From Jeongeupia chitinilytica (GTDB lineage Bacteria > Pseudomonadota > Gammaproteobacteria > Burkholderiales > Chitinibacteraceae), in assembly GCF_014652315.1 (NCBI RefSeq), contig NZ_BMYO01000007.1, positions 186,001 to 250,000 on the forward strand: 64,000 bases of DNA, read 5' to 3'. The translations under genes and the position numbers were made by a program. This document shows, piece after piece, positions 40,020 through 48,063 of this stretch (its first letter is position 1; each line of letters starts with the position of its first letter). Under the pieces are notes generated by a model. The model was not told the DNA's origin and searched no databases. It was given only the letters and a program-made list of their open reading frames with translations.

Positions 40020-40450
40020 GCTCAGTCTCTCTCTTGTTGAACGGTAGGTGAAGAATCCACGTCCAAGGTTCTGCATGGGCCAAGGGGAAAAGCGCCCTTG
40101 GCCCACATTCCATGGTAACGAGTTTGCTGCCGTCAAGTTGCTTTCGCGGCATAAACGGGGCTTTGCCCCATTTATTCCACGGTCAACCTGACGGGATTAG
40201 CGGCCTCTACGTGCTGCGCAGAAACACTCATTGCATGAGGGATGAACTGCGCAGAAACTCTCATCGCCCGAGAGCCAAGACTGCAAAATTGTTCCGCTCC
40301 GGTAGCGGAAGGGCCCTTGGAGATGGCTGGCAAGGGTGTTATGGGACGTGATAAGGCGCTCACCGCGCTGGAGCTTGGCTGCGCAGAAACACTCATAAAG
40401 CACACCCAGAGGACTGCGCTGAAACACTCATAGCGCAGGGCTGCTGCGGG
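40020..40450. other. Phage intergenic region: hairpins and four 18-bp repeats
   Basis: A 431-base non-coding stretch directly after the secretin gene, the position of the origin/packaging region in Ff-type phages. It contains a perfect 11-bp hairpin (TGGGCCAAGGG / CCCTTGGCCCA, 40076-40105), GGGGC-TTT-GCCCC (40157-40169), TTCCGCT-CCGGT-AGCGGAA (40292-40310) and four 18-bp direct repeats (see next entry). A replication origin and/or packaging signal is likely here. Confidence 0.55.
40214..40431. repeat. Four 18-bp direct repeats, iteron-like
   Basis: Copies at 40214-40231, 40247-40264, 40379-40396 and 40414-40431, consensus CTGCGCAGAAACACTCAT; copy 2 has one change (CTCTCAT) and copy 4 one (CGCTGAAA). 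They form two pairs (33 and 35 bp between starts) on either side of the 40292-40310 hairpin. The arrangement resembles iterons or protein-binding sites at a replication origin. Confidence 0.75.
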
Positions 40451-41716
40451 TTAGAGCCGAGTGAGCTGAAGCATCATGATGACCTGAGTACGCTTGGTCG
40501 AGGTTGTATTGCTGTGCAAGAAGCCGGGGAGAAACGACAAGCCAGATGAGCTGGTGTTGTCTTGGTCATCGGTCAGCCCCCCAAGTAGAACGAGTTCTCC
40601 CGGTACCGTAGCGATTTCCGATGAGAGCTCGCGCTTGGTCAGGGTTGGACTGTCATTTACGCCAGTCTCGGTTTTTGCGAAGTTGGAGACTTGCTGCGTG
40701 ACGCTGAGGGCGATGCTTTGATCCCTGAGCTGCGGCGTCAGACTGAAAATCACGCCCGATGAACGATAATCGACGGATCGGACAGGGGTGCTTCCGCCCT
40801 GTGGATATGAAACACTGCCGAGAATCGGCACGTCCTGCCCGACGGTGAGCTTAGCAGTACGCCCAGAGGTGACACGCAGCTCCGGCGTGCTGACAACCTT
40901 GAATCGGCTGTCTCCGCTCAACGCGCTCAGCACAGCATCGATCGTGGCACTTTTGAAGCTGATGCTGCTATCCAGTGTCGTCGCGCTTGTGTTGAGCTGG
41001 ATGCCGAGTTTGCCGCCAAGCAGTGATAACGCCAGCTGGAATGCGCTGCCGTCGCTTTGATTGGTGGTCACTTCGTACACCACACCCTTGACCAAAATAT
41101 CGCCGGCTGGTTGATCCACTTCGATCAGTAGCCTCTTCAGGTTGGCGATCTCAGCACGCGAACCGCGATAGACCAAGGTATCGGCGTCGTGATCAATGGC
41201 TGCAGCGGCTGTGCCTTGCGGGGCTGCCTTGTCCGACCTGTCTGAAGGGGCTGACCGGACTGCTCGATTCACGCTGAAGTTGGTTCGCTGAAATAGCGGG
41301 CCAAGCAGGTCCGTTAGATATGACACCGATCGATACTTCGGGCGATATACGAAAAATTCCTGCTCGGCGTTATCGCTTTGCTCGGATTGCAATGGCTTTA
41401 CGAAGTCGACGCCGGAGCGAGGCTCGCTGGTGTAGCCAAGTTCGCGCATGAATGCACGCCAGAATGCCGATAGATCGCCTTGGCTTGTGTCGAACCTGAA
41501 CGAGACCAGTCGCGCGTCTTGGAGTACGGCCGGATCGATAACGTAGGGTTGTTTCAGCGCCTCGGCATAAACTAACTGAATAACCTGCGAGATGCTCGTC
41601 GATTGGAAGTCGAACTTTGCCGATGTAGAAACTTCTCTGTTTTGGGAGGAGGGTACTTTGGCATGTGCAACGTAGGTGAAAAGCACGGTGATCAGCACAA
41701 TGAGCAACTTCTTCAT
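40451..41716 (-). CDS. Phage secretin (pIV homologue)
   Basis: A 421-residue outer-membrane secretin. It has a signal peptide (MKKLLIVLITVLFTYVAHA), N domains (FDFQSTSISQVIQLVYAEA; VYRGSRAEIANLKRLLIEVD) and the conserved secretin core (VVSTPELRVTSGRTAKLTVG, SGVIFSLTPQLRDQSIALSV, ELSSEIATVPGELVLLGGL). Filamentous virions leave through the pore it forms together with the Zot/pI ATPase. It overlaps zot by ATGA. Having its own secretin means the phage does not depend on a host type II/IV secretin. Confidence 0.9.
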   Translation of the reverse strand: MKKLLIVLITVLFTYVAHAKVPSSQNREVSTSAKFDFQSTSISQVIQLVYAEALKQPYVIDPAVLQDARLVSFRFDTSQGDLSAFWRAFMRELGYTSEPRSGVDFVKPLQSEQSDNAEQEFFVYRPKYRSVSYLTDLLGPLFQRTNFSVNRAVRSAPSDRSDKAAPQGTAAAAIDHDADTLVYRGSRAEIANLKRLLIEVDQPAGDILVKGVVYEVTTNQSDGSAFQLALSLLGGKLGIQLNTSATTLDSSISFKSATIDAVLSALSGDSRFKVVSTPELRVTSGRTAKLTVGQDVPILGSVSYPQGGSTPVRSVDYRSSGVIFSLTPQLRDQSIALSVTQQVSNFAKTETGVNDSPTLTKRELSSEIATVPGELVLLGGLTDDQDNTSSSGLSFLPGFLHSNTTSTKRTQVIMMLQLTRL

Positions 41717-42786
41717 TTTCGGAGGTCCATCGGTGATGAAGGGGGAAGGTTTGCGGTCCAGCTCGTGATCTTTTGTCCGTCGATCATTCCTACCATCGCG
41801 AGGCGGTCATTCGAAAAGACGGAGGGGGACTCAAGACGGAGACGGCCGGACGCGTTCGCAAGAACGACCCAAGCGACTCTGTTGATTTCAATGCGGCCGG
41901 TGATGCGCCAGTTTTCGGAGTAGTTGGGGCGATCGAGCGACAAGGACGATGCTGGTGAGGGGGCCGGCACCGCTTGGGGTGTTGATGCTGCTGCCATCGT
42001 GGATTGTGTCGAGGTGGCAGCGGCCGGTTGTCGGTGAAAAAAGCGCCATGTATTCCATGCGCCGATAGCCATCAGGCACAGCGATCCAGCCGCGATCATC
42101 CAGAACTTCTTGTTGGCGAGAACATTCGAGCGCTTGTCGATGGCCTGTTCGTTGCCGCCGCCGCCGGCGTAGCTTTTGTAGAGCGGGAAAATCGCCGGGT
42201 CATAGCGCTTGTTGTAGACGTCGATTTGCGTTTTTCGGTTCTGCTTCCAGCCGTCATAGACCTGTACCCGGTAGCTTTGGGTCAGGCCGAGCGATTTCAG
42301 CTTGGTCATGTGGAACGAGAATTCGACGACGTTCTTCACCGTGCGGGTCAGGCCGCTGATGTCTTGGGTCATCAACGCGACGTCACAGGCCACACCGGTC
42401 TGCGGATGCACGTAGTGGCGATGCATCCGGAAAAACTGCATGTGCTCGTGCGTCAGCCGGCCGCAGTCCGTACCCCAGAAACGCCATGCTTCATCAACGG
42501 CGACCAGATCGCCTGCCTGTACAACCGATTCAAGATGCGGCTTCTCTTCATCGGGAAAAAACTGCGGCTGCGCGATGCGTGCATTGGCGACGTGGACGAC
42601 TTTTCCAAGCTTGCTGACATCGGCGTCACGCGTCTTGGCCAAGTAGCCATAGATCAGTTCTTCGTTGATGCCGTCGACGTTGGTGACCACATTGCGCCCG
42701 GCCATGATCGCTTCGAGGACGACCGAGCGCATGCACTCGTAGCTTTTCCCGCTGCCCTGCAGGCCGCTGTACACGTTGATGGCCAT
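41713..42786 (-). CDS. zot: Zot-like assembly ATPase (pI homologue)
   Basis: A 357-residue Zot-domain ATPase. Walker A lies at residues 8-15 (GLQGSGKS), followed by the pI/Zot core (AGDLVAVDEAWRFWGTD, RHYVHPQTGVACDVALMTQD). One membrane helix follows near residue 230 (FWMIAAGSLCLMAIGAW), with a periplasmic C-terminal tail. It drives extrusion of the phage genome at the inner membrane. Its start overlaps the stop of the DUF2523 gene by one base and its stop overlaps the secretin start by four. Confidence 0.92.
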   Translation of the reverse strand: MAINVYSGLQGSGKSYECMRSVVLEAIMAGRNVVTNVDGINEELIYGYLAKTRDADVSKLGKVVHVANARIAQPQFFPDEEKPHLESVVQAGDLVAVDEAWRFWGTDCGRLTHEHMQFFRMHRHYVHPQTGVACDVALMTQDISGLTRTVKNVVEFSFHMTKLKSLGLTQSYRVQVYDGWKQNRKTQIDVYNKRYDPAIFPLYKSYAGGGGNEQAIDKRSNVLANKKFWMIAAGSLCLMAIGAWNTWRFFHRQPAAATSTQSTMAAASTPQAVPAPSPASSLSLDRPNYSENWRITGRIEINRVAWVVLANASGRLRLESPSVFSNDRLAMVGMIDGQKITSWTANLPPSSPMDLRK

Positions 42787-43085
42787 CAGCCGATTACCGG
42801 GATACGGCGAATGATGAACCGCAACGCGAACGCGCTCACGACTGCGGGGAAGCCGAGCGAGAAGCCGAACAGGTCAAGGAAGTACCAGACTGATGAAGGC
42901 AAGGCCGCGAGTCCGGAGGAGACCGTGCCGCCGCTTGGCAATTGAGCAGCAATCACCAGAACAAACTCGTGCACGATGAAGAACAGCGCGAAGAACGTTA
43001 CGAACTTGACGATGATTGATCGGACAAGGAATCCGAGCGCAACATTGAGTACAGAAGAAAAGATCGCAAACAGCGACGCCGGCAT
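42786..43085 (-). CDS. DUF2523 family membrane protein (pVI-like)
   Basis: A 99-residue protein with three hydrophobic segments (LFAIFSSVLNVALGFLV; VTFFALFFIVHEFVLVIAA; LFGFSLGFPAVVSAFALRFI). DUF2523 proteins sit between the attachment protein and Zot in inoviruses and are viewed as pVI-type minor coat proteins capping the virion. Start ATG at 43085 (MPASLFAIFS) chosen because the frame upstream overlaps the attachment-protein gene and lacks hydrophobic character. Confidence 0.8.
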   Translation of the reverse strand: MPASLFAIFSSVLNVALGFLVRSIIVKFVTFFALFFIVHEFVLVIAAQLPSGGTVSSGLAALPSSVWYFLDLFGFSLGFPAVVSAFALRFIIRRIPVIG

Positions 43086-43093
43086 GGCCCACC

Positions 43094-44596
43094 TCAAGCA
43101 GAAAGTACGATGAACAGTGCAATGACCAGCCAGGTAACCGTCATGATCGAAAAGATCACGGCACGATTCTGTTCGGCCAGATCGCATTGGCTGTTCATCT
43201 GAATCGACTTACCGAACACATCGAAGGTCGGTCTAGGGCACTCTCCGGAGTGGCCCGGCATCGAGAAATTCCGCAGGTCGGGAAACAGATCGAGCAATGG
43301 CTTGAGGATGTCCGACGCTGACGGGATGGCTTCTAGCGCCGGTTGACCTATGCCTGGGTCGGGGCCCAAGTTCACTTGCGTGTTGTTCGACGGGTTCGGA
43401 ACAGGGCTCGGATTCGGATTGGGGACAGGGCTTGGATTGGTTGGGGTAACCGGGATCGGATCAGGGGAAATCGGCACCGTGGGGTAGCTCGGTGCGCTGG
43501 GCGTCGTGTTCACCAGATCGTTCCACTTCGGGGTGATGTCGGGGTTTTGGCTCCGAATCGAGGAGATGTCGTTTGCTGTTATGGGATTCGTCGCCGAATA
43601 CGGCAAACCGTTGTAGCCGGGGTTGCTCGCCGCAATCTGCCAGAGTCGGTTGGCGATCTGAGCAAGCAATGCATCTGGCAGGGGCTGGTTCAACATGTCC
43701 GGGGTGATCGCACCGGCAATGTCGTTCAGCGTGCCCGTTCTAGTGGTGGGCGAAGGCACGTAGGAAGAGTTTGTTGTGGGATAGACATCAATCACTTCAC
43801 CCGAGACGGTTGAACCGGGAAGCGGGTCCCATGTCACGGTGATGCGATACGAACACGGTTCGGCAAGGCAAGGAGAAACAGGGTTTGGAGCGATCGCGTA
43901 ATTCAGATTGATGACGGCGCTGCTCTGAAAGTGGGCTTCGGCCGCAGCCCGTTGGGTGACGCAGTCCAGCGCACTAACGCAACCGATCACAGTTCCCGAA
44001 TTCGGATACCCCTGCGTGTAGTAGGGCAGACTGTTCGGAAGTTGTGCGTTCATTCCGCAAGTCGTCGTGATCGCGGGGTTACATAGCGGGCTTGTGTAGC
44101 TTGACCATGAGCCGTTGCCGATCGGCTGGGGGGGCGGAGTTGAGGTTGTGGGGGTGAGTGTCAACGACTTGGGTGACGGCGAGCCGTTAGGTAGCGTTGA
44201 AACGTCGCTGTTCTGGGTCAACTGATAGGCTCCCCAAGCGATCGCTCCTACTGCTGCAATAGCACCCACGCCGAGTGCAGTCGAGAGCCAGACTGGTGCG
44301 CCTGCGACTGCGGCGACGGTCGTCACGGCGGCACTCGCCCACGTTGCATCATTTGCGGCCTGGCCGACCAAAGTCATCGTTCGTGCGAAAGCTGCGTCAT
44401 TCGCGGCGTAGATCACTCCACGCTCGGACAGGTTCATCACGATAGCCTTGCCCACCACGCGGTTGATCACTCCTTCGAATACAGGAGCCAATGCAAGCAC
44501 CGGATTTGCATAAGCTTGTTGCTGAGCGAAGAGCACTGAAACCAACGCCCAAACGATCACGCACTGTCGCCATGGCTTCACTTTATTTATGCTCAT
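43094..44596 (-). CDS. TspB-like phage attachment protein (pIII analogue)
   Basis: A 500-residue protein with an N-terminal signal/hydrophobic stretch (CVIVWALVSVLFAQQQAYA), a second Ala/Gly-rich hydrophobic segment (about 75-115), a Cys-containing middle domain, a Pro-Asn-Ser linker (about 375-415; VPNPNPSPVPNPS) and a C-terminal Cys-rich domain with a final membrane helix (AVIFSIMTVTWLVIALFIVL). This is the layout of neisserial TspB and inovirus pIII: receptor-binding domains, flexible linker, membrane anchor. It probably determines host range. Start MSINKVKPWRQ at 44596. Confidence 0.78.
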   Translation of the reverse strand: MSINKVKPWRQCVIVWALVSVLFAQQQAYANPVLALAPVFEGVINRVVGKAIVMNLSERGVIYAANDAAFARTMTLVGQAANDATWASAAVTTVAAVAGAPVWLSTALGVGAIAAVGAIAWGAYQLTQNSDVSTLPNGSPSPKSLTLTPTTSTPPPQPIGNGSWSSYTSPLCNPAITTTCGMNAQLPNSLPYYTQGYPNSGTVIGCVSALDCVTQRAAAEAHFQSSAVINLNYAIAPNPVSPCLAEPCSYRITVTWDPLPGSTVSGEVIDVYPTTNSSYVPSPTTRTGTLNDIAGAITPDMLNQPLPDALLAQIANRLWQIAASNPGYNGLPYSATNPITANDISSIRSQNPDITPKWNDLVNTTPSAPSYPTVPISPDPIPVTPTNPSPVPNPNPSPVPNPSNNTQVNLGPDPGIGQPALEAIPSASDILKPLLDLFPDLRNFSMPGHSGECPRPTFDVFGKSIQMNSQCDLAEQNRAVIFSIMTVTWLVIALFIVLSA

Positions 44597-44852
44597 CCCA
44601 ATACAACCAAATCGAATCAGCCAATACAAGGATCGGTGAGATTAGTAAAACCACCACTGCCATCAAGAAAAATCCAATGCAACGCACGATGCAGGTCGCG
44701 TAAAAGCAAAGGAACAATAGGGCTTTGAACAGTTTTTCCCGGTACGGTTTGTTTTCGTCGTGATACTCAATGGGGAATTCAAGCATTCCAATGATCATGA
44801 CGGTGAAGTACGCCAATAGGCCGATCAAGAGACACATGAATACAGTCGTCAT
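44583..44852 (-). CDS. Small phage membrane protein
   Basis: An 89-residue protein with at least two membrane helices (TVFMCLLIGLLAYFTVMIIGML; ALLFLCFYATCIVRCIGFFLMAVVVLLISPILVL) and a charged centre (EYHDENKPYREKLFK). It overlaps the attachment-protein gene start by 14 bases and lies six bases after the 28-residue gene. Small hydrophobic proteins at this position in inoviruses are candidate minor coat or assembly proteins. The exact role is unknown. Confidence 0.6.
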   Translation of the reverse strand: MTTVFMCLLIGLLAYFTVMIIGMLEFPIEYHDENKPYREKLFKALLFLCFYATCIVRCIGFFLMAVVVLLISPILVLADSIWLYWDEHK

Positions 44853-44857
44853 GATGA

Positions 44858-44944
44858 TTAACCCCTCAAGCCTTGCACCACTGCCCAGCCGGACACGATG
44901 CCCCAAGCGAAAATGAACAAATACCAAAGTTCGTTGACTGTCAT
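44858..44944 (-). CDS. 28-residue single-helix protein, candidate minor coat
   Basis: A very short frame, MTVNELWYLFIFAWGIVSGW followed by AVVQGLRG. One hydrophobic helix has an acidic N-terminus and basic C-terminus, the same polarity as small inovirus tip proteins (pVII/pIX, ~30 residues). It sits between the coat-gene terminator and the 89-residue membrane gene. The ribosome site is weak (GAGCAATGAA). It is below usual gene-calling length, so it is easily missed. Confidence 0.5.
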   Translation of the reverse strand: MTVNELWYLFIFAWGIVSGWAVVQGLRG

Positions 44945-44956
44945 TTCATTGCTCGA

Positions 44957-44986
44957 AAACCGGAGAAGCCATGGCCTCTCCGGTTT
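44957..44986 (-). terminator. Terminator after the major coat gene
   Basis: AAACCGGAGA and TCTCCGGTTT form a perfect 10-bp stem around a 10-nt loop; TTTT-rich on the minus strand. It lies 15 bases past the coat-protein stop, the usual place for a strong inovirus terminator that separates abundant coat mRNA from downstream genes. Confidence 0.75.
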
Positions 44987-45001
44987 GTTCAGCTTGGCGA
45001 C

Positions 45002-45214
45002 TTAGGCACCGCGAATCATGCCGAGCACGATCTTGCTGCCACGGATTGCGACGTAGACGCTTGCCAGCAAACCGGCGATCGCGAGCAGTGCCGTGATCAC
45101 GGTGCTGAAGTCGATGTTGGAGGTCAGCGGGGTCAGGTCGGGCCCGGTACCGGCGGCGAAGACCGGTGCGGTAGCGACGAGGGAAACGGCGAGTGCGGCG
45201 ACTTTCTTGAACAT
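45002..45214 (-). CDS. Major coat protein (pVIII)
   Basis: A 70-residue preprotein. The signal peptide MFKKVAALAVSLVATAPVFA is followed by a ~50-residue mature chain: acidic start (GTGPDLTPLTSNIDF), one membrane helix (VITALLAIAGLLASVYVAI) and a basic C-terminus (RGSKIVLGMIRGA) that would face the DNA. Length and charge pattern match inovirus pVIII. A strong AAAAAGGAGTTCTTCA site precedes the ATG, in keeping with high expression, and a terminator follows. Confidence 0.88.
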   Translation of the reverse strand: MFKKVAALAVSLVATAPVFAAGTGPDLTPLTSNIDFSTVITALLAIAGLLASVYVAIRGSKIVLGMIRGA

Positions 45215-45228
45215 TGAAGAACTCCTTT

Positions 45229-45251
45229 TTAAAAACCGGGAAATGCCCGGT
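45229..45251 (-). terminator. Hairpin just before the coat gene
   Basis: On the minus strand ACCGGG-CATTT-CCCGGT is followed by TTTTTAAAAAGG. It looks like an intrinsic terminator yet ends only ~15 bases before the coat start, so it may instead be a 5' stabiliser or processing structure for coat mRNA. Confidence 0.5.
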
Positions 45252-45260
45252 ACATATTGC

Positions 45261-45524
45261 TCAGCCCCGGCGAATAAAGCCGAGGACCAGACCAATTCCA
45301 TGGGTGGCTAGGTAGAGCCCGACGACCGTGCAGAATGCGAGGGACCACACGCCTGCTGCGTAGCCGTAATCGAAGTCAGCCGTCGCAGCTTCGAAAGCTG
45401 CTTTCTGGCTTGGATCGAGCAAATAGACTTGTTGGACCGTGACAGCCTGTCCGGCTGGGCACGGTGCTTGCGCGAATGCCGAGGGAGCACAAACGAGCAC
45501 GGTCTGCACGGAGCCGCTAGGCAT
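45261..45524 (-). CDS. Small phage membrane protein, coat-like C-terminus
   Basis: An 87-residue protein with a hydrophobic N-terminus (VQTVLVCAPSAFAQA, possible cleavage), a polar region (QQVYLLDPSQKAAFEAATAD) and a C-terminal membrane helix ending LVLGFIRRG, which echoes the coat protein ending (IVLGMIRGA). A minor coat protein or coat paralogue is likely. The start overlaps the replication gene by eight bases. Confidence 0.6.
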   Translation of the reverse strand: MPSGSVQTVLVCAPSAFAQAPCPAGQAVTVQQVYLLDPSQKAAFEAATADFDYGYAAGVWSLAFCTVVGLYLATHGIGLVLGFIRRG

Positions 45525-47361
45525 AGGCGACTCCAGTCGGTGTGCGACAAGCTGAATGCGATATGTGTTGAGTGCTTAGGTTTGGCGGGGCCGTGCTGAC
45601 TGATTGAGATGGCGGCGACAGATCAAAAGCTGAATCAAAAAAGGACGGTCGCTGCATGTGCGCCGTTCCGGCGCACTGGGCCGGCGTACAGTAATTGACA
45701 CGAGTCCAAGGCTCGCTGCGCTCGCGAGATGGCGAAAACTCGATGACCCACTCATGAATGCGCGACTTCACGTAGTCACCCTGTAGTCGGTCTACGACGC
45801 CAGTGATGCGTTGGCCTGTGAGTTCGCCATAACGGTTGGGTAGATCGGTAGCGCGATGCACGCCTAACGGCAAGTCGGTCAGCTTTAACCCTGTACCGCC
45901 TATGACCCGGATGTACTCGGCCCAGTCGCCAATATCTGCAGCTGCGGCTGCGCGCGCTATCAGTTCCGACTCCAGCAACTCTTGGTTAGCAGCAATGCGG
46001 CGTAGCTCGCGCCAAAGTGTGACGGGCGCAACGCCGATCTGCTGGAACTGGCGAATACCCCAGACGCTCGCCCAAGCCCGTACCCGTTCTGCTGCCGTGA
46101 TGGCATCGAAGCCGTCGAAGGTGCTGCCGATGGACTGGCCGTCATTGCGGACGCCATCGATGTTCTTGGCTACATACTTCGCGACGTAGCCGGCAGCGCT
46201 GCCGCGGCTCCAGTCGATACGAACGCACTTGAAGCGGGGGCTGATACCTGCGCGCAACTCGTCGCTGTCTTCACGAGTGAAGTGATCTGCAAAGATATCG
46301 AGCAAGGTGTCGGCATGGCCTGGCTCTACGAACAGCAGCAAGTGCCAATGCGGGCAGCCGTCGTGGTGCGGCTCAGCAATCCGGAATCCGTAGGGTTGGA
46401 TGCCGCGACGGTGCAGAGCTGCCCGAACACGGGCGTAGACGGAGGACAAGTAGCGCTGCGCGTCGCGGGGCGAAGCACCGCAGAACTTGGGGTTGCTCAC
46501 GACATCGCGCTCACCTACTTTGCGGCACGAGTGGAAGCGGCTGGGGCACGTTACTGTCAGGAATAGCGGTTCGTGGCCGAGGTCGCGAGCAATACGTTCT
46601 TGACCAGCGATTCGTGTCATTAGCTCGGCACGGCTTACCTGCGGGTTGGATACGCTGGCGTCGGCCGCCTTTTGCAGTGTGACGCACTCACCAAGCTCGT
46701 TGATTGCAGTGAGGGCTTCGAGTAGTTCACGATTGCGGCGGCGCTGCGCCCGGCAGCGGGCCACGGTCTCGTTGCTCGCGTAGGCGCCTTGTTTGATGTT
46801 CACAAGGCCGAGGTGGATGGCTTCCGCCTCTACCTTGCGCCTTGCTTTGCAGCGAAATACGCGACGCCAGAAAGAAGGGTAGGTGCACCGCAGCAGGATG
46901 GATTCAACGGTGACACCGCGCTTGCCGATTCGTGGCAAGCAATATGCATCGGACGGGAGTTCTTCGGTGTCGTTTGCGTAAACGCCAAAGGTATTGAGAA
47001 GAGGCTCTAGTCGGGTAAGACGCTTCGATGGCGTTGTGGATGGTGGATACAGGCTAAGGAAATGCTGTATTTGCTTGGCGGTTTCCTTGGCTTGGGTACA
47101 AAGCTCATCGTCACTTGCGGCAAGATTGAGCTTGCCTGCCGTTGTCTTTATCCGGTCTCGATAGGTCCGCACTAGTGCATTGGCTGCACGGCGTGCGTCG
47201 CCATCGCGCGGCGTTGTCGGATCAAAGAAAACTTGGTTGTACTTCCGGCGAATGGCGGTCGCAAATTGCTCAGGCACTCTTGCTAGGCAGCGATCTACGA
47301 AGGATCGATCTTCGCGGTAGTAACGCTTCCGCCATTGCACGGAGGTACGGAGTTGCATCAT
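45517..47361 (-). CDS. Rolling-circle replication initiator (HUH endonuclease)
   Basis: A 614-residue protein of the phage replication gene A type. The HUH metal motif is GCPHWHLLLF (His338, His340), and the two catalytic tyrosines lie in GYVAKYVAKN (Tyr392, Tyr396), arranged YxxxY. It would nick the phage plus-strand origin and restart rolling-circle synthesis. It is much larger than the pII of Ff phages and closer to gene A of P2-like phages, a combination seen in some inoviruses. The ATG overlaps the previous stop (TGATG). Confidence 0.88.
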   Translation of the reverse strand: MMQLRTSVQWRKRYYREDRSFVDRCLARVPEQFATAIRRKYNQVFFDPTTPRDGDARRAANALVRTYRDRIKTTAGKLNLAASDDELCTQAKETAKQIQHFLSLYPPSTTPSKRLTRLEPLLNTFGVYANDTEELPSDAYCLPRIGKRGVTVESILLRCTYPSFWRRVFRCKARRKVEAEAIHLGLVNIKQGAYASNETVARCRAQRRRNRELLEALTAINELGECVTLQKAADASVSNPQVSRAELMTRIAGQERIARDLGHEPLFLTVTCPSRFHSCRKVGERDVVSNPKFCGASPRDAQRYLSSVYARVRAALHRRGIQPYGFRIAEPHHDGCPHWHLLLFVEPGHADTLLDIFADHFTREDSDELRAGISPRFKCVRIDWSRGSAAGYVAKYVAKNIDGVRNDGQSIGSTFDGFDAITAAERVRAWASVWGIRQFQQIGVAPVTLWRELRRIAANQELLESELIARAAAAADIGDWAEYIRVIGGTGLKLTDLPLGVHRATDLPNRYGELTGQRITGVVDRLQGDYVKSRIHEWVIEFSPSRERSEPWTRVNYCTPAQCAGTAHMQRPSFFDSAFDLSPPSQSVSTAPPNLSTQHISHSACRTPTGVAYA

Positions 47362-47609
47362 CAGTGACGTTTCCCGAAGGGGACGAGCGGATCGGGAAGG
47401 CCAAGTACTTTGGCAACGATTTTGAAATCGCGTTGCTCCTGCTCATCCATGTCGAGCACATCGGGAGCGAGGAAACCCACGAAGGTCGAAACGAACGCGC
47501 GGTCGGCGAGCAGGCGCGATGAGGCGTGCTGAGCGCTGGAAAACTCGACGTAGGCCGAAGCGGCTACGTCGAGTGCTTCCATCAGCCGTGGGACGGCAAT
47601 CGCGCTCAT
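47361..47609 (-). CDS. Small phage protein between ssDNA-binding and replication genes
   Basis: An 82-residue, Ala-rich, soluble protein (MSAIAVPRLMEALDVAAS... DMDEQEQRDFKIVAKVLGL). GAGGACTGAAC precedes the ATG, two bases past the ssDNA-binding gene stop, and its stop overlaps the initiator start by one base. The tight coupling shows it is a real gene. The function is unknown, perhaps a replication cofactor. Confidence 0.7.
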   Translation of the reverse strand: MSAIAVPRLMEALDVAASAYVEFSSAQHASSRLLADRAFVSTFVGFLAPDVLDMDEQEQRDFKIVAKVLGLPDPLVPFGKRH

Positions 47610-47611
47610 GT

Positions 47612-47926
47612 TCAGTCCTCAAGCGCCGAATAGACGTTGAGCACAGGGCGACGCTGGTGCCGCTCGCCAGTCTCCTTGTCTGTGAACTGAAAGGGCTTGC
47701 CGCGATATCCGCCACAAAGGACGCGCGTTTCGATGGTTTCACCGACTTGGCCGAGGCGCTTCCGACTGCGGACCTCCACGCTTTGCGGGCTGGTGTACTC
47801 GTCAGGCGCAGGCAGAGTGATTTCCGTGTAGACGTATTCGTCCGCTTTGCGGACAGCGTTCACGCGACCTGCGAGCAGTGCTTGGTTGGGTTTGAGGGCA
47901 GTATTTTTCGATTCTTGAGGGGTCAT
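47612..47926 (-). CDS. Phage ssDNA-binding protein (pV-like)
   Basis: A 104-residue OB-fold-like protein: ALLAGRVNAVRKADEYVYTE, ITLPAPDEYTSPQSVEVRS and RLGQVGETIETRVLCGGYRG correspond to inovirus ssDNA-binding proteins that coat the new plus strand before packaging. The start at ATG 47926 is favoured by AAAGGTGA nine bases upstream over the GTG at 47935. It lies just upstream of the initiator gene, as pV lies near pII in Ff phages. Confidence 0.75.
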   Translation of the reverse strand: MTPQESKNTALKPNQALLAGRVNAVRKADEYVYTEITLPAPDEYTSPQSVEVRSRKRLGQVGETIETRVLCGGYRGKPFQFTDKETGERHQRRPVLNVYSALED

Positions 47927-47972
47927 TGCAGTCACCTTTGGGGTACGTGGGAAACGAGCATCGAGAAGCCAT

Positions 47973-48048
47973 GCTCAGCCAAGCGTGCTGTACGTCCTCG
48001 CTCGCGCTGCGGGCGGTCAGCACGCTTGGCTGAGCAGCTGAAAGCTGC
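47973..48048. other. 18-bp perfect inverted repeat plus hairpin (phage)
   Basis: GCTCAGCCAAGCGTGCTG (47973-47990) is repeated inverted at 48018-48035, separated by 27 bases; a second hairpin GCAGCT-GAA-AGCTGC (48034-48048) follows with TTTT. These occupy the only gap between the excisionase-like and ssDNA-binding genes. Such large structures in inoviruses mark origins or packaging signals; a regulatory attenuator is an alternative. Confidence 0.6.
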
Positions 48049-48063
48049 TTTTGCGCGATATGG

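Noticed and set aside
40172..40405. Minus-strand frame with repeated MSVSAQ
   Set aside because: The repeated peptide is only the translation of the 18-bp DNA repeats; no ribosome site and no consistent protein character.
40214..40431. Four short repeats considered as a CRISPR array
   Set aside because: Repeats are only 18 bp, unevenly spaced (15, 114 and 17 bases between them), with hairpins and phage context; no cas genes.
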